A DNA stretch of 64,000 nucleotides from Topomyia yanbarensis. Lineage: Eukaryota > Arthropoda > Insecta > Diptera > Culicidae. The stretch lies in contig NC_080672.1 of NCBI RefSeq assembly GCF_030247195.1, positions 388,385,037 to 388,449,036 on the forward strand, written 5' to 3'. Below, piece after piece: positions 48,234-59,689 of the stretch. Under the pieces are notes generated by a model. It made no database searches, had not been told where the DNA came from, and saw only the letters and a list, made by a program, of their open reading frames with translations. Position 1 is the first letter of the stretch. Every line of letters starts with the position of its first letter. Position numbers and translations under genes: made by a program.

Positions 48234-48560
48234 GTTAATTATGCTGATGTTGAAGAACCGGCCCTTGATCCTCAACCTGCACATTCTGTCGCTGACCGGC
48301 CACCATTCGATCACACGCTTTTGCATCTTCCCCACCACCATAAAAGCTGTTCCCAGCTCGTGTGTATTGCCGCAGCTCTGGTAGATGGTGTGGTTCACAC
48401 GAAAGATTCGCAGCGTAGACCCCTTCCAACACACCTCCTGCAGCGCCACATTGTCGAACTTGCGGTCTTTCACTATAACGGCAAGTATGCGAGTGCTCCC
48501 GATAAAGTTAAGCGACCTGCAGTTCCTTGTCCCAAGTTTCCAGTCTCTTGTCCGTTTCCG
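48234..48560 (-). pseudogene. AP-type endonuclease, N-terminal part
   Basis: Reads RSLNFIGSTRILAVIVKD and then FDNVALQEVCWKGS, the conserved (D)VVALQE(V)RW motif with the metal-binding Glu. It continues through GTAFMVVGK and FFNISIINVHS, the strand that leads to the N-P-T/H-S region. It breaks off at the F1 insertion. The reading upstream of 48473 is open to about 48560 without an ATG. Confidence 0.8.
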
Positions 48561-48575
48561 TTGCGTACGTCTGTC

Positions 48576-51557
48576 CCAATTTTGTCCATCCGTAATTTCT
48601 AGTTGAACTTCCTGAGCATGCTATTTTTATGGGTGGCTAGCTAGACCTGCGCCAACCTTGCAGTAACCTCGTCCTACTACACCCGCAGTCAGCCCCCGGT
48701 ACATGGTTCGGGTCGCGAATCACAACTAGTTGCTATCGCGACTAAGCCTTATCCAGCACCTATGACCCGCCCGGTTGCTTGCAGCACAGCTTCCCACATA
48801 GCGTTCCTCCACCACCAGGGCCGGCGTCACACTTTTAGCCCGAGTGGGTAGTAAGCATACGATGAGGGTAATAGAATAGGAATTTGTCTCATTTTCGCAA
48901 TACACACGCTTGCATTACCTTTACATTAAATCACTTGCGTTTGTACAAATGGAATTGTCGTACAACGATATTTTCAAATGTGTGCCCGAGATACTTAAGT
49001 GGCAGATCTCAAATTTATGAAAAGATCCAAGATTTCGCTATCCGCCGGCCCTGTCCACCACCACGGGGCCCGGGAGGCATGACCTAAGAACGAGAAAAAA
49101 AATTTAAATTTGTTGTTATAGTGCGATCTCAAACAATGTTGCAAATATTCTTCGCCGAACTAGTTCATTCGTTCATCATCGATGCGATATTCATCGTGTC
49201 ATTCACCCATGCTTTGAATAACGCTGCGCCGTTCGTCACACGAAAGCACAGAATCAGCAAAAATGAATAATACAAACAAACAAAAAATCCGAATCTGATG
49301 ACTGCTGTTCGCTGCTTGTTCGCATCGTTGTTTGTGGGATTTAGCCATTCATGTAATGTTCATCTTCACGCATCGTTCGGATCGGCACACGAATGGCTTA
49401 GGTGATAATCGCCACTAGCCATTCTTCGCTAAGGATTCTTCGTTCTTCATTCCTTCTGCATTGCGACCAAGAAAAACAAATTTCTTGTTCATTGATTGAA
49501 GCGTCAGAGCTTCATGACTGAAGTGGTGCAGAAATGCTTGCTATGTTCGGAATAGGATGACTTTTGCTATAAACAATTTATCATGTTTTTTATCAGATTT
49601 GAAACGGAAAGCTGCGTAAGCAAAGCAAAACAAATCAATTACATTTGTAAATCTGTGGATGTCTCGCGGGCGAAACACAATTATGAATCTTCATACTAGA
49701 CTATTGGTACTTCAAATAACTTTTTTTCTAATGATGAATTAACACTTGGTGATAGTTTCCTTGAATCTACGTTTAATGACTTTCTTAGGACCATTTGGCA
49801 CAAATAGCAACCTTAAGACGATATACTCTTATATAATATAATTTCTATATCTATAGAAGTATAATCAAGCCACAAGTTTTTGACAAATCGATGCATTCCG
49901 ATTTCAACCAAACCAAATATTAAACTTTTATCCAAAACTGAAGCGGTTAGTCTTATACCCTAGTATCAATTGGGGTTTTATCGTACTTTTATAGCCACTC
50001 ATAATATTTAAATTGCACTTGTAGCGTGCTATAAAACTTCAATTGATGCTTGTAAACATAAGTTTTTGTACCATGAAAGACTATTCTTTAGCTTAAATAG
50101 CAGCTAATATGGTTTTAATTTCAGCAAAATCTAGCATGTTTTCAATAAAGTTGTACAACAAAGCATTACAGAAAAAATGCTGAATATGTATATCTCACTT
50201 GACATGACATCAAGAAATAAAATTTGGATATATTCTATTAAGGGGCTACACCACTGTAGAGCACGCCAAACATGTCATAAAAATTGACACTAAATTAATT
50301 AAAAAAGCTAAGCAATAAAAAAATCCTACGTACGTCGCTGGAGAAATCAATTTTGAATATACTGTGAAAATTTCCAAGCGTTCAAAAATCATTTGTTCGA
50401 GTTACATTTTCGGCCAGCTCAAAAAAAGTGGCTTCGAGAAAAACGCGGTTAAAGTTTTCAGTACACACGAGATATACATAAGAGGCATTGCGTTAGAATT
50501 GAAAATCTGAATATTTATGTATTGTTTTCGTCTTCCATGTTTTGGGATATGATTTTTAACATTCTAAAGCCATTTTTGATTAATAAATTGAATATCGACT
50601 TTTTTTTTATTCTACAGTGCTGTGACACTTTAAAACCGTTTTTAGATAAATTTAGAAATTATTATTTAACATAAATGTAATCTCTGGACATATTAAAAAA
50701 TATTTTAGAGCGCATGAGATGTTTAAGGACACCAACCATTAAATTATTTTCATTTGAAAGTTATAAGAACTCCGTCATCTTCGAATAAAGTGCCTGAAAG
50801 TGAAAACTGTTTTTTTTCCATAAAGAATATACGACTTTTTAGAAGAAAAAAAATGGCCTGAAAATGCCAAAACAATTTTTTTAAATTAACAATTGTCAAG
50901 ACATATCAACCCTCTAGGCCAGATTTTTAAAGGCAAAAGTTATCTTCTAAAACTTCAAAATTTCTTTTGTGAAGAAGCGGCTAAATAATTTAAGAAATAG
51001 GCGTTAAAAATATCAATATTTTCCAATATCGCTCAAGTGTTCTACAAGTCATGACATACTATGAAGTTGAACGGAAATAAGCTTTGCTTTCCATAATCAG
51101 TGCTACTGGAATATTAAACAGAAATATTTTTAAAGAAAAAGTGTTCATAACAGTTTCATAAATAAATGCAAAATGTCTAGCGTGAAAATGCGTTCCGCGA
51201 AATGCTTTTTTTTTTAATCGACTAATTTTGATCAGAAATGTTCAGAAATTATCTTGAAGCTGGAGTTACTAAATTTGATCAAGTTGTTTATTTTAAGTGG
51301 GTGAATCTTAAATGTAAGATTGATTGGAACTTGGTACTTCTAGCATATTTCGAAAATGTACATAAATTTAATTGCTCCGACGATAGAATAGGGGAACATG
51401 GGGAGACTTGACCAAGCGTAAGATTCTACATTTGGCTATAACGTATTCTATTTGGTTTTTAATTCTTTAAAAAAAATTTTATACTTGTTTCGACCCCTCA
51501 AGGTAATTATAAATGTTTGAAATGAAAAATCCTTTCACCATAGAAAATATTCTGCTC
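48576..51557. other. unrecognised, mostly AT-rich DNA
   Basis: 48600-48840 is GC-richer and could be more of the retroelement 5' region. 49120-49560 has repeated TTCATTCG and TTCTTCG words. 49560-51557 is AT-rich without a gene. No open frame above about 75 codons that I can support. Confidence 0.4.
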
Positions 51558-52945
51558 GGGGCCGCCGTACACTAATTACGTAAGGCTTTTTTAGAGCTAT
51601 TCAACCTCCCCCTCCCCCCAGATAAGAGTTCGTATGATTTTGGTGAACTCCCTCTCCCCCTACATAAGATTTTATCATGCTTTGTGTAATCAAAAATCAT
51701 ATTGTTAATTCATTAAATTATTCGATAGCGAAAACGATACTTATTGAATTATTAAAAGAGAACTCAGGACAAAATTTAACTACACACCAAAAAATTATAA
51801 ATTTTATCATTGACGTAATTGCAAACATGACACAATTTAACAAACCATAATTCACAAAATGACTAAACATTAAACATCACCGTGTTCCATTTAATTTTAC
51901 ATGAAAATATTTTCCATGCGCAATGACATAAAATTACACTTACTGTCATTCAGAACAAACGCCATATGTGGAGCAAAATTACATGATTTACGAAATGCAA
52001 TGTCATGTAAAATTAAAATCAAACGTAAAACTAAGTCATTTTTGATGCTCGTATATGTCAGGATCAGGAGACGTAAATTTATATGATTTTTTCTAAGTGT
52101 GTTTATAATCATCTTCAGAAATTTCATTTGCATCCTAATCTCGCCCAGTAGAAATTTCAGAATAAATTTTGGGAGATATTTAGAAACTCTGATTTGTTCC
52201 ACATAATTTGCTTCGCTATATTCCACTTCCTTTGAATCTTTTCTTTGTGATGTAGAACTCAAAAGAATTTATAACCTCTTCTGGTGTGAATTTGTTCGGA
52301 GTTCCAACTAAAACGCTTATCGTACGCATAGTTCCGACATGGCTATCTTCGATTTTCTTGAAGTAAAATACAGTTCACACTCTGGAACTATACGGCCAAC
52401 AAGTTCTTTGACAATCACATTACAGAAAATTTTTCATATACCTTGCGGGTTTGAAGCGAAAGTTTGAAAAGAAGGATGTTGGCCTAACAACACGAAGGGT
52501 CTCAACACTTCTTAACTAGTAAAGCAGATTGTGACTCCAGTTCCCGATCAGAACAATGTACCACCAAGAGTCAAGAAATTTCTGTAACTGCTCCAAAACC
52601 ATCGACAATTAAGCCGCCCCTTACGTTGGCAACAATAAATTCCATAACTAATATAACAATCACATTCTGTCGCTGCAAACCATTTCAATTTGAGGTCTGC
52701 GTTTCCATGACCATGATGTACAGTATGTGCTCATTTTGTTTGATATATAAAATGTTCATGGCACAAATAAGAAATAGTTTCTTTTTTATGAGAAGAATAT
52801 TTTTCTTATCGATTTCATTTTTCATGCATGTTTTATGATATTACTTAAGAAAGGACAAACCTTCCCTCCCCCAGGTGAAAATTGGTAAGATATTTTGAAA
52901 CACCCACTCCCCCCATATATCCTTACGTAATTAGTGTATGACCCC
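51558..52945. mobile_element. inverted-repeat element, 1.4 kb, with another repeat inside
   Basis: The left end GGGGCCGCCGTACACTAATT and the right end, read in reverse (GGGGTCATACACTAATTACG), share GTACACTAATTACGTAAGG-type termini followed by C/G-rich runs (CCTCCCCCTCCCCCC and GGGGGGAGTGGG). No clear target duplication and no transposase. Contains the repeat at 51886-52101. Confidence 0.65.
51886..52101 (-). mobile_element. miniature element also found at 62070-62260
   Basis: Reverse-strand text CACTTAGAAAAAATCATAT, then AAATTTACGTCTCCTGATC, GACATATACGAGCATC, AAAATGACTTAG and GTCATTGCGCATGG, shared with the forward strand of 62070-62260. AT-rich, no protein, strong internal symmetry around GTAAAATTAAAATC-like words. 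Confidence 0.7.
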
Positions 52946-55900
52946 TAATTAATAAATTTGCGTTAAATGATGTATTTTTTATCAAACTGTGGTACCTACT
53001 GTTAATGTAAACCACGTCACAAAAAATCTCACCTTAAACATCAATCTATCATTATAGCACTAGTTAACGAAGTTAGCAGTCATGGTTGAATTCGTGAGAT
53101 GTGCACACTGCACATGCAATGTAATCATTATAGCTAATCCCTAGAAGGGAATGCATTAAAAAATCGAAATTCAACCATTTTATATTTTTTGTTGGTATCT
53201 AAGGATTTCGACAATATGGAGTAAAATAATTACAGCACGTTTTTTATGCCAAGTCTATCCCGATGGAGGAACAAGAAGTAATATTTGTATTTTCCATATT
53301 ACACCCACAACACACTGTTCATTCTACAGCTAATTTATTTTTAAACAACCGTGCTGATTAAGCGATTTGGTCGTGATACTAGCAAAACATGCGCAATAGG
53401 TTAAATTATTGTGATATAACACCATGTGCAGATTAAAATTAAAACTTCATCCAAAAGAATTTTGTTTTGCTTATGCCGAGTTTTATCACCAAACATGGGT
53501 TCAATCTCCTTTGAATACTTGAAACACAAGGCTTCTATTAAGATTGTACTATATTTAACAAATATTGCCTTAATTGCTGTTAATTTAACCCATAGTTTTG
53601 TACTGAAGAACCAGTAGCGCATTGGCTTGTTCCGAACAGTACAACGCATCAGAATACAAATATAGTTCCTCGCGAGGCATCATTCTGCGAAGATAAAATT
53701 GAAGTCATCTTCGCCAATAGTTGTAAGCGATCATCGCTATGGTGAAGAATGGTTTGCTGAAGATTTATTCGTCATTCACTTCCTAGCTTCCTCGTGCAGT
53801 TCATTCGGTCGCTCGATGAGTAGCAAGGCACGAGTGTATGGATAAGGCATTCGGATGAACACGGATTGGCAGTCGGCTTCATTCGTGGGTGAATATCAAC
53901 AGCAAGTTGAATATAACAGCGAAGAACGATGTGGGACGAATGCAGGTGATTCATATTCACCGTGCTTCGTCGCGATGAAGATTCTGAAGCAACATCTCAA
54001 ACTTTAGTATTAATTTTTTAGTCCGTTATTTCCAATTCATTTCCACGAATTTCTGTTTTTCGAAATTCAAAATGGCCGATCCAATATGGCGGAACCCCAC
54101 TAAAAAATAAGTGGTATTTCAGCTAAGATCGAGAACAAAAAGGTTTTGTGATTTATATACACGAATTTGAGTTAATATGTATCGAAATCAAAAAATGAAA
54201 ATGGCGATTCCAATATGGCGGACCAAACCATATGACAGACTTTAACAATTTTGAACAAATTTTTTCGTTTTTTCACCGTGCTAACTCACGATTAATTTGC
54301 GATCAAGCCGTGAAATACGTTCTTCAAACCTGTACACACGTACAGCGCAACGCGAAGCATTCTAGAAACGTGCATAATGCCATGAAAAGGTTTCTCACTG
54401 AGACGCGTGTCTCGAGCCGAGAGCGGCGAGGACACCACTTCGAACAATGGCTTGTCAAAAGATCTTTGATGCGCGGCTTGAAAAATCCGTTTAATACAAT
54501 ATAGTGGACATTTATACCTTACAAAAAATGCAAAGAATTTTTTTTTTAATTTTGAATAAGAGTTTCCTCTTAACTTAAGTTTCGCCCTGATAGATAGGTT
54601 GTTTCCCATATTTAGTGATTCCATGTTATACAAACTTTTTGAACTTGTTTCAAATACACCATATTTAGTAAACAGTGGTTCAACAACCTCCTAGAAATCT
54701 CCACTTCCTGCGTCGAAAATTGAACGTAAACCAAAAAGCAGTTACGGTAGTGAAACTTCCAAAAGATCTGCAATATCTGATAAATCATAAGAAACGTTAT
54801 ACGAAACTTTACATAAAAATTGAAGAGCACCTTAGATTAACAATAAAAAGTGGTATGACTTTCGAGCTGCATGACAGTCCATTGGGACTCAGTGCCGGAA
54901 AGTGAAATCAATATAACTCCTTCGGTTCACTAGCACTGAAGTAATAAAACTTTATGGAATACCATTTCCCAATCCATTGCCATCCGCTACGCTGATATCA
55001 AAAACAATGCGGAATCCCTCCTCGTGATGTTGATTTTTACTGTCAAACTTTTCTATTCACTGTTTTGCAATTTGGACTCAGCTTGTTTTGTCACCATCAT
55101 CCGTGCGGAAGCGTAATAACGATAAATATCGATACGCAGAAGTGTGCTTTCCTTCAAGTACGAGCTCCCGAGCCGCCCTTAGACCCATGTGAGCAAATGT
55201 AATAACTATCTCACTATCGCACTCGAAGTTTATCCATTGTTCCATTTTGAGTAGGGTGGAAATTCGAGCTTGAAACAGGGACCATTCAAATTTTGCGTTC
55301 ATGCAAAAAACCTATTGTTGAGATATGTTCAATTTTACATTACTGATAAAGAAATGTACAAAAAAAATTTCTGTTATTTCGTCCATACCAGTCACAATGT
55401 GCAGCATCGTCGTGAACCACTTGCTCCCACCAAATTGGTGCAGAATGATCAAATAAATTACTTCGCAGAAACCCTCGGCTCAACGGCGGCGTGGTGAATT
55501 CGGAACAAGCGGCTTGAGCACTTTCGATTGTGTACCCCATAATGAATTTGAAATGTAAATTAACGTCAACAATTTCATTGAAATATCTGCTGGCTGCTAC
55601 ATTTTGGCTAACAACAGAAAAAAAAAATGTTGACGGAAAACCGAGGATCCATCCTACCACGCGGCACGCGAACGAAAACTGACTGGCTCGAGGATGTTTT
55701 TACTCACGATGGCAACAAAAAAGTCGAATAAATTTGCATAATTTTATTAACATCGTCAGACATGAGTCCCTGATGCTCGCCATTATAATACCAACAATAA
55801 TAATAACAACCACCACTCTTTGGAAGGGAGACAGAGAGTGGACGAGAAAGGAGCGAGAGAGAGAGAGAAAAACATGGCCGATAACATTGTTGTGGATCTC

Positions 55901-56430
55901 TGTGATGAGAACAAAGCAGCATGTTAATGTGACCAGCGTGACTACTTGTATTGTGAAGGACTGCTGTTGATCCGCCGCCATGCAGCACAGCACACAAAGA
56001 CCTTCCGGCTACGGTCGAATTCGGACAATTTTCATGAAGTGAAAGCACCTCCATGGCTCAATATTATGTTCGTGTTTCGGTTGTTTACCCAGTGCATACA
56101 AACGCGCACATGAAAGCAATATGGTTCCGTGCCATGTACAAGGGGCTGGGCCGGTCCTATCAGTGTACTGGCCCCTCCCTTGGGCGAGGAGGAACATCCA
56201 AAACGGTTTGCCATTGTGTTTGGCTGGGACCGGAGCAAACAAAGTGAAGGCAATGATATTAGCAATACTTCTGCGAAAATATTTTGCGTAGCGCTCACAT
56301 CAAAAGCCGATGTGCTGCTGCACCTGGTTGACAATATAAAAGAAGTCAACAGGAACGAAATCAGTAGCAAAATCAACACAGTTTAAAACCGGATACTAGT
56401 TGGATTGAAACCCAGAGGAAATATGAGTTT
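52946..56430. other. unrecognised, mostly single-copy DNA
   Basis: 54060-54235 contains two spaced copies of a phrase ending CCAATATGGCGGA (about 54075 and 54205), a style common in insect repeats. 54230-54500 and 55060-56390 are GC-richer with open frames of 75-116 codons on both strands, overlapping and without recognised domains. 55855-55868 is a GA run. No exon can be supported. Confidence 0.4.
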
Positions 56431-58583
56431 CAGTGAATTTGGAATCTCAATTGAAATCTGAAAGTAAAATTTAAATTTTGAATCAGAATCTCGAATCTAG
56501 AATTTGATTTCTGCGATCTGCAACCATAAGCGGCTCCAGCCGGTTGGAAAGGCGGGACGGGGGAGAGGTGCACCTTCTTGACACAATGTATCGGATGCAC
56601 GATTTTGAAAAAGAAATTTCACATTTTGGAAACGCATTTCGTGACAAGCGTGGATAGTGGCAAAGAATTTTGCAAATCATACACAGAAACCATTTAAGAT
56701 ATTCCTCAAGGAAGCCACTAAGGTCTACTGATATCTGTTTTATTCATTAATGATAGTGATTCAATAAGCTATACTATGTATACTTTCCCAGGTGAATCTT
56801 CCTCTGGAACCGCCAGTATTTGCAATTTGTCTGGAATTTGAAAAATACTGGAACCTGGTATTTGGAATATATAATCTATAATCTGGATAATGGAATCATT
56901 AGTCTGAATTTCAGAATCTGAGAAGTGGAGCCTGAAATCAGGAATCTGGAATCTATAATTTGTGACTAAAAATACGGAAAATGAAAACTGGGGTTAGGAG
57001 ACTAATATCCGAAATCTGGAAGCTGTATCGAATCTGGAGTCAGAAATGTTTATTCTGGATTTTAGAATCTGTAACGCGGATTCTTATGTCCGCAATATGG
57101 AATGTAGGCTCTAGAATAAGGAATTTTTAATTTGTAATTTCTGAACCTGGACACGGGGATCAGGAATCTAGAAACTGTAACTATTGTCTGTATTCTAGTA
57201 TCTATCAATTAATTTAGATTCTGGAATGCAGATTTCTGAAAATCTGAGAATCTGATATCTGGGATCCGCAGTCTGTCAGCTGGCATTTCAACTGTTTGGA
57301 ATATTTTGTGTCTAACTAGTGCTAATTTGAATACTAGTTTAGATACATCGTCTAACAAGACACCCAGATGGTACAAGTTACTGACGAGATGAGCTCGAAA
57401 CACAAAAAATCAAACTTAATTCTTGGCATTTCAAATTAAAAGTTTTACTGTGGTTTCTAGAATCAGGAATCTCTAATCAGTCTAACATCAATAAATCTCT
57501 AAAGCGGTCTGATATCTTTGATATGTAACCTGAAATATGAAATATGGATTCTGAATCAAAATTTTTAGTCAACAATCTAAAATCTCAAATGCTCATTCTC
57601 ATATCTCAAATCTCGTTTCTGGAATCAAGAATGTGGAATATGAAATCTAGAATCTTTATTCTGGAATTTGTGATACGAAATTTGGAATAAAGAACGTGAA
57701 GCGTTGAATCTTTAACCTGACATCTCGAATCCGGTATCTGATCCTTTAGATTTCTGAATCCCGAGTCCCGAACCACGAATGTCAAAGCTCGCATCCGAAA
57801 TCAGCAATCTGAAACCTCGAATTCCGAATCCCTAATGTCGAATCTTGAACTTAAATTCTAGCGTCTGGGAATTTGAACCTGGAATTTGCAGTCATCAATC
57901 TGAATTCTGAAATCAGAATTCAAGAATCTGAATTTAATTTGGATTCTGGAAACTAGTGACTGGAGTCCAGAAAGTTGAGCCTGCAATCGGGAATTTAGAT
58001 TTCGCGCGCCAAACTTTGTCTTATGTAACCTCTTTAACATGTAATTTGGAATTTGAAATAAAAAATTATTGAGCTCTGAATTTCGAATCTTAAATCCTTT
58101 ATCTGAAATCTGAAATACGGAATCCAAAATTGAGAATATAGGGTCTTTAATTTTTAATCTAGAATCTTGAACCTGGAATCTAGAATCCTGAATCTCGTAT
58201 CTGGGAACTAGTTTCTGCAATCTGATATCTAGAGCCTGGTGTATGGAATCCAAAAACAGGAATCTGGACCCTGTAATTAGGAATTCAGAATCTTGGATCT
58301 TGAATTTGAAATCTTTGGTTAGCTGTCTAGAATCTGGAATCTAGAATTTGGAATATGGGATCAAGAAACTGGGAGTGTGAATTTAAAAAGTTGTATCTAG
58401 AATCCGATTTTTGAAAATTGGGGAGCTGTATGTTGGAACTTGGAATCGGGAATCGGAACTCCGGAATTAAGAATATGGAATTTTTGCTTGGAATTTAATC
58501 CGGGAATTTTTGTTCAGTCTGAATCTGAATCAGGAATATAAATCCGGATTTTGTTTCAGGAATATGAAATCTTGATTTGATAA
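56430..58583. repeat. degenerate 7-bp satellite, consensus TCTGGAA (higher-order copy A)
   Basis: Runs of seven-base variants are easy to read, for example near 58326: TCTGGAA, TCTAGAA, TTTGGAA, TATGGGA, TCAAGAA. 56480-56760 is a non-satellite spacer. The order of diverged units is repeated in the copies at 59740-61500 and partly 61500-61970, so there is a higher-order unit of about 2 kb. Because seven bases times three gives seven codons, reverse frames (for example 57858-58253) show seven-residue repeats around FQIxDSR. Confidence 0.9.
57292..57423. mobile_element. 132-bp insertion in satellite copy A with 11-bp direct repeats
   Basis: TGGCATTTCAA occurs at 57281-57291 and 57424-57434. The paralogous copy B has TTGGTATTTCAAATTAAAA without the insert (about 60439), an empty site. 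The insert has imperfect inverted ends (GTTTGGAATATTTTGTGT against GTTTGATTTTTTGTGT) and shares text with 41050-41150 and 26530-26550. Confidence 0.75.
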
Positions 58584-58587
58584 TGTT

Positions 58588-59685
58588 TGTAAGTAGGGGT
58601 TTGCCCGCTACTCAGGTTCTTATTTGCCCGGCGTACCCTTCGTTTCAGGGCGGCCTAGGTGCTTCTACAGAATTTCGGATTTTCGTTTCACAAGAAAAAA
58701 AGTAAACAAACAAATTAAATTATTAAATTTACCGACTTTTATTCTCCGCTACTCTCTCAACTGCTGCTGCTGCTGGTGATCTGCTACTGCTGGCGGAAAG
58801 GCGGGCGGTTTCCTCCGACCGGCCAGGACAACAACGGCCGCGTTTTCCTTTGGTCGTTGGCTGCTCCGGGAACGGTCCTTGACAATTAGCTAAGGAGGTG
58901 AGTTTGGCTCCTTTGTTGGAACCTCCCTAGCGACGTGGGTGACAAATCACCGGATTCACTTGCTCCCCGCAAGGAATCCCGGAAGACACCGCAGTGTTCT
59001 TCCCAGGTGGAGCCGTTGTCCTACCTGCTTCCCTCTCCTTGGCTGTTAGCTGTAGAGGAGAGCAAGGCTCGTTCGGCTTATCCTCTACAGCGAGAGGGGC
59101 GGATGCTCAGGATCTTTAACGATTAGCCGGGGAAGCGAAAGCTCCTTTGTACTTAGCTGTCCCACTTCGGCGATCCAGCACCATACTACTGAGTACCCGG
59201 ACCACGGGCCGGCACTTTTCGACAGGACTTTCACTGTCGCACGCGCGCACTAAACTATTTAACAGTGGCGGGAAACTGTCCCGAAAAAAACCACAGCAAT
59301 TTTCTGGACGTCTGTTTGTAACCGTGGTCCGTCACTTTCTCCTCTTCTCACACGATGGCCGCCTTCCACCTCGACCGAAAACACCAACACCAAAAAAACC
59401 GTACCGCCGCATAGCTGTCATCACCTATGTGCAGCATAGCCAGTACACGTATTTCAGCAGTAGGAGAGCGGTGGCCTATCTAAGCCCTATGTTAACTATG
59501 TACAATTGTCAAACAAAAATTACTACACCTATCTGAACGCACAAAACAAAAATTTACAAGAAAACGTGAACGGTATCGAAACAGCGGTGAGCATAAATTT
59601 TCGTAAACAATACACTCTACGGAGAGAGTACGCACGAAAGGGTATATTTCCACCCAGTGCCAAATTGTTACTCTGACGGGTTACA
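58588..59685. mobile_element. solo LTR, 1098 bp, 4-bp target duplication
   Basis: Starts TGTAAGTAGG and ends GGGTTACA, giving the expected TG...CA and a 5-bp inverted TGTAA/TTACA. TGTT flanks both sides exactly (58584-58587 and 59686-59689). Heptamer satellite lies on both sides. GC-rich centre, unlike everything around it. The 4-bp duplication fits Ty3/gypsy or BEL/Pao elements. With no internal region left it is a solo LTR, the product of recombination between two LTRs. Open frames inside (63 and 129 codons) are not credible genes. Orientation was not determined. Confidence 0.82.
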
Positions 59686-59689
59686 TGTT

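Noticed and set aside
49120..54005. A 4.9-kb inverted-repeat element with CTCAAAC...ATGTTGC...CTTC ends
   Set aside because: The similarity between the ends is short and gapped, both regions are rich in TTCATTCG-like words, and no target duplication is visible.
55699..56386. Overlapping frames of 78-116 codons on both strands
   Set aside because: Mutually overlapping, no motif, and composition follows simple patches such as the GA run.
57858..58253. 131-codon reverse frame with seven-residue repeats, coiled-coil-like
   Set aside because: Period follows the 7-bp satellite; stops appear freely on either side and the same peptide is not conserved in copy B.
59147..59536. 129-codon forward frame
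   Set aside because: Lies wholly inside the solo LTR; no known motif.
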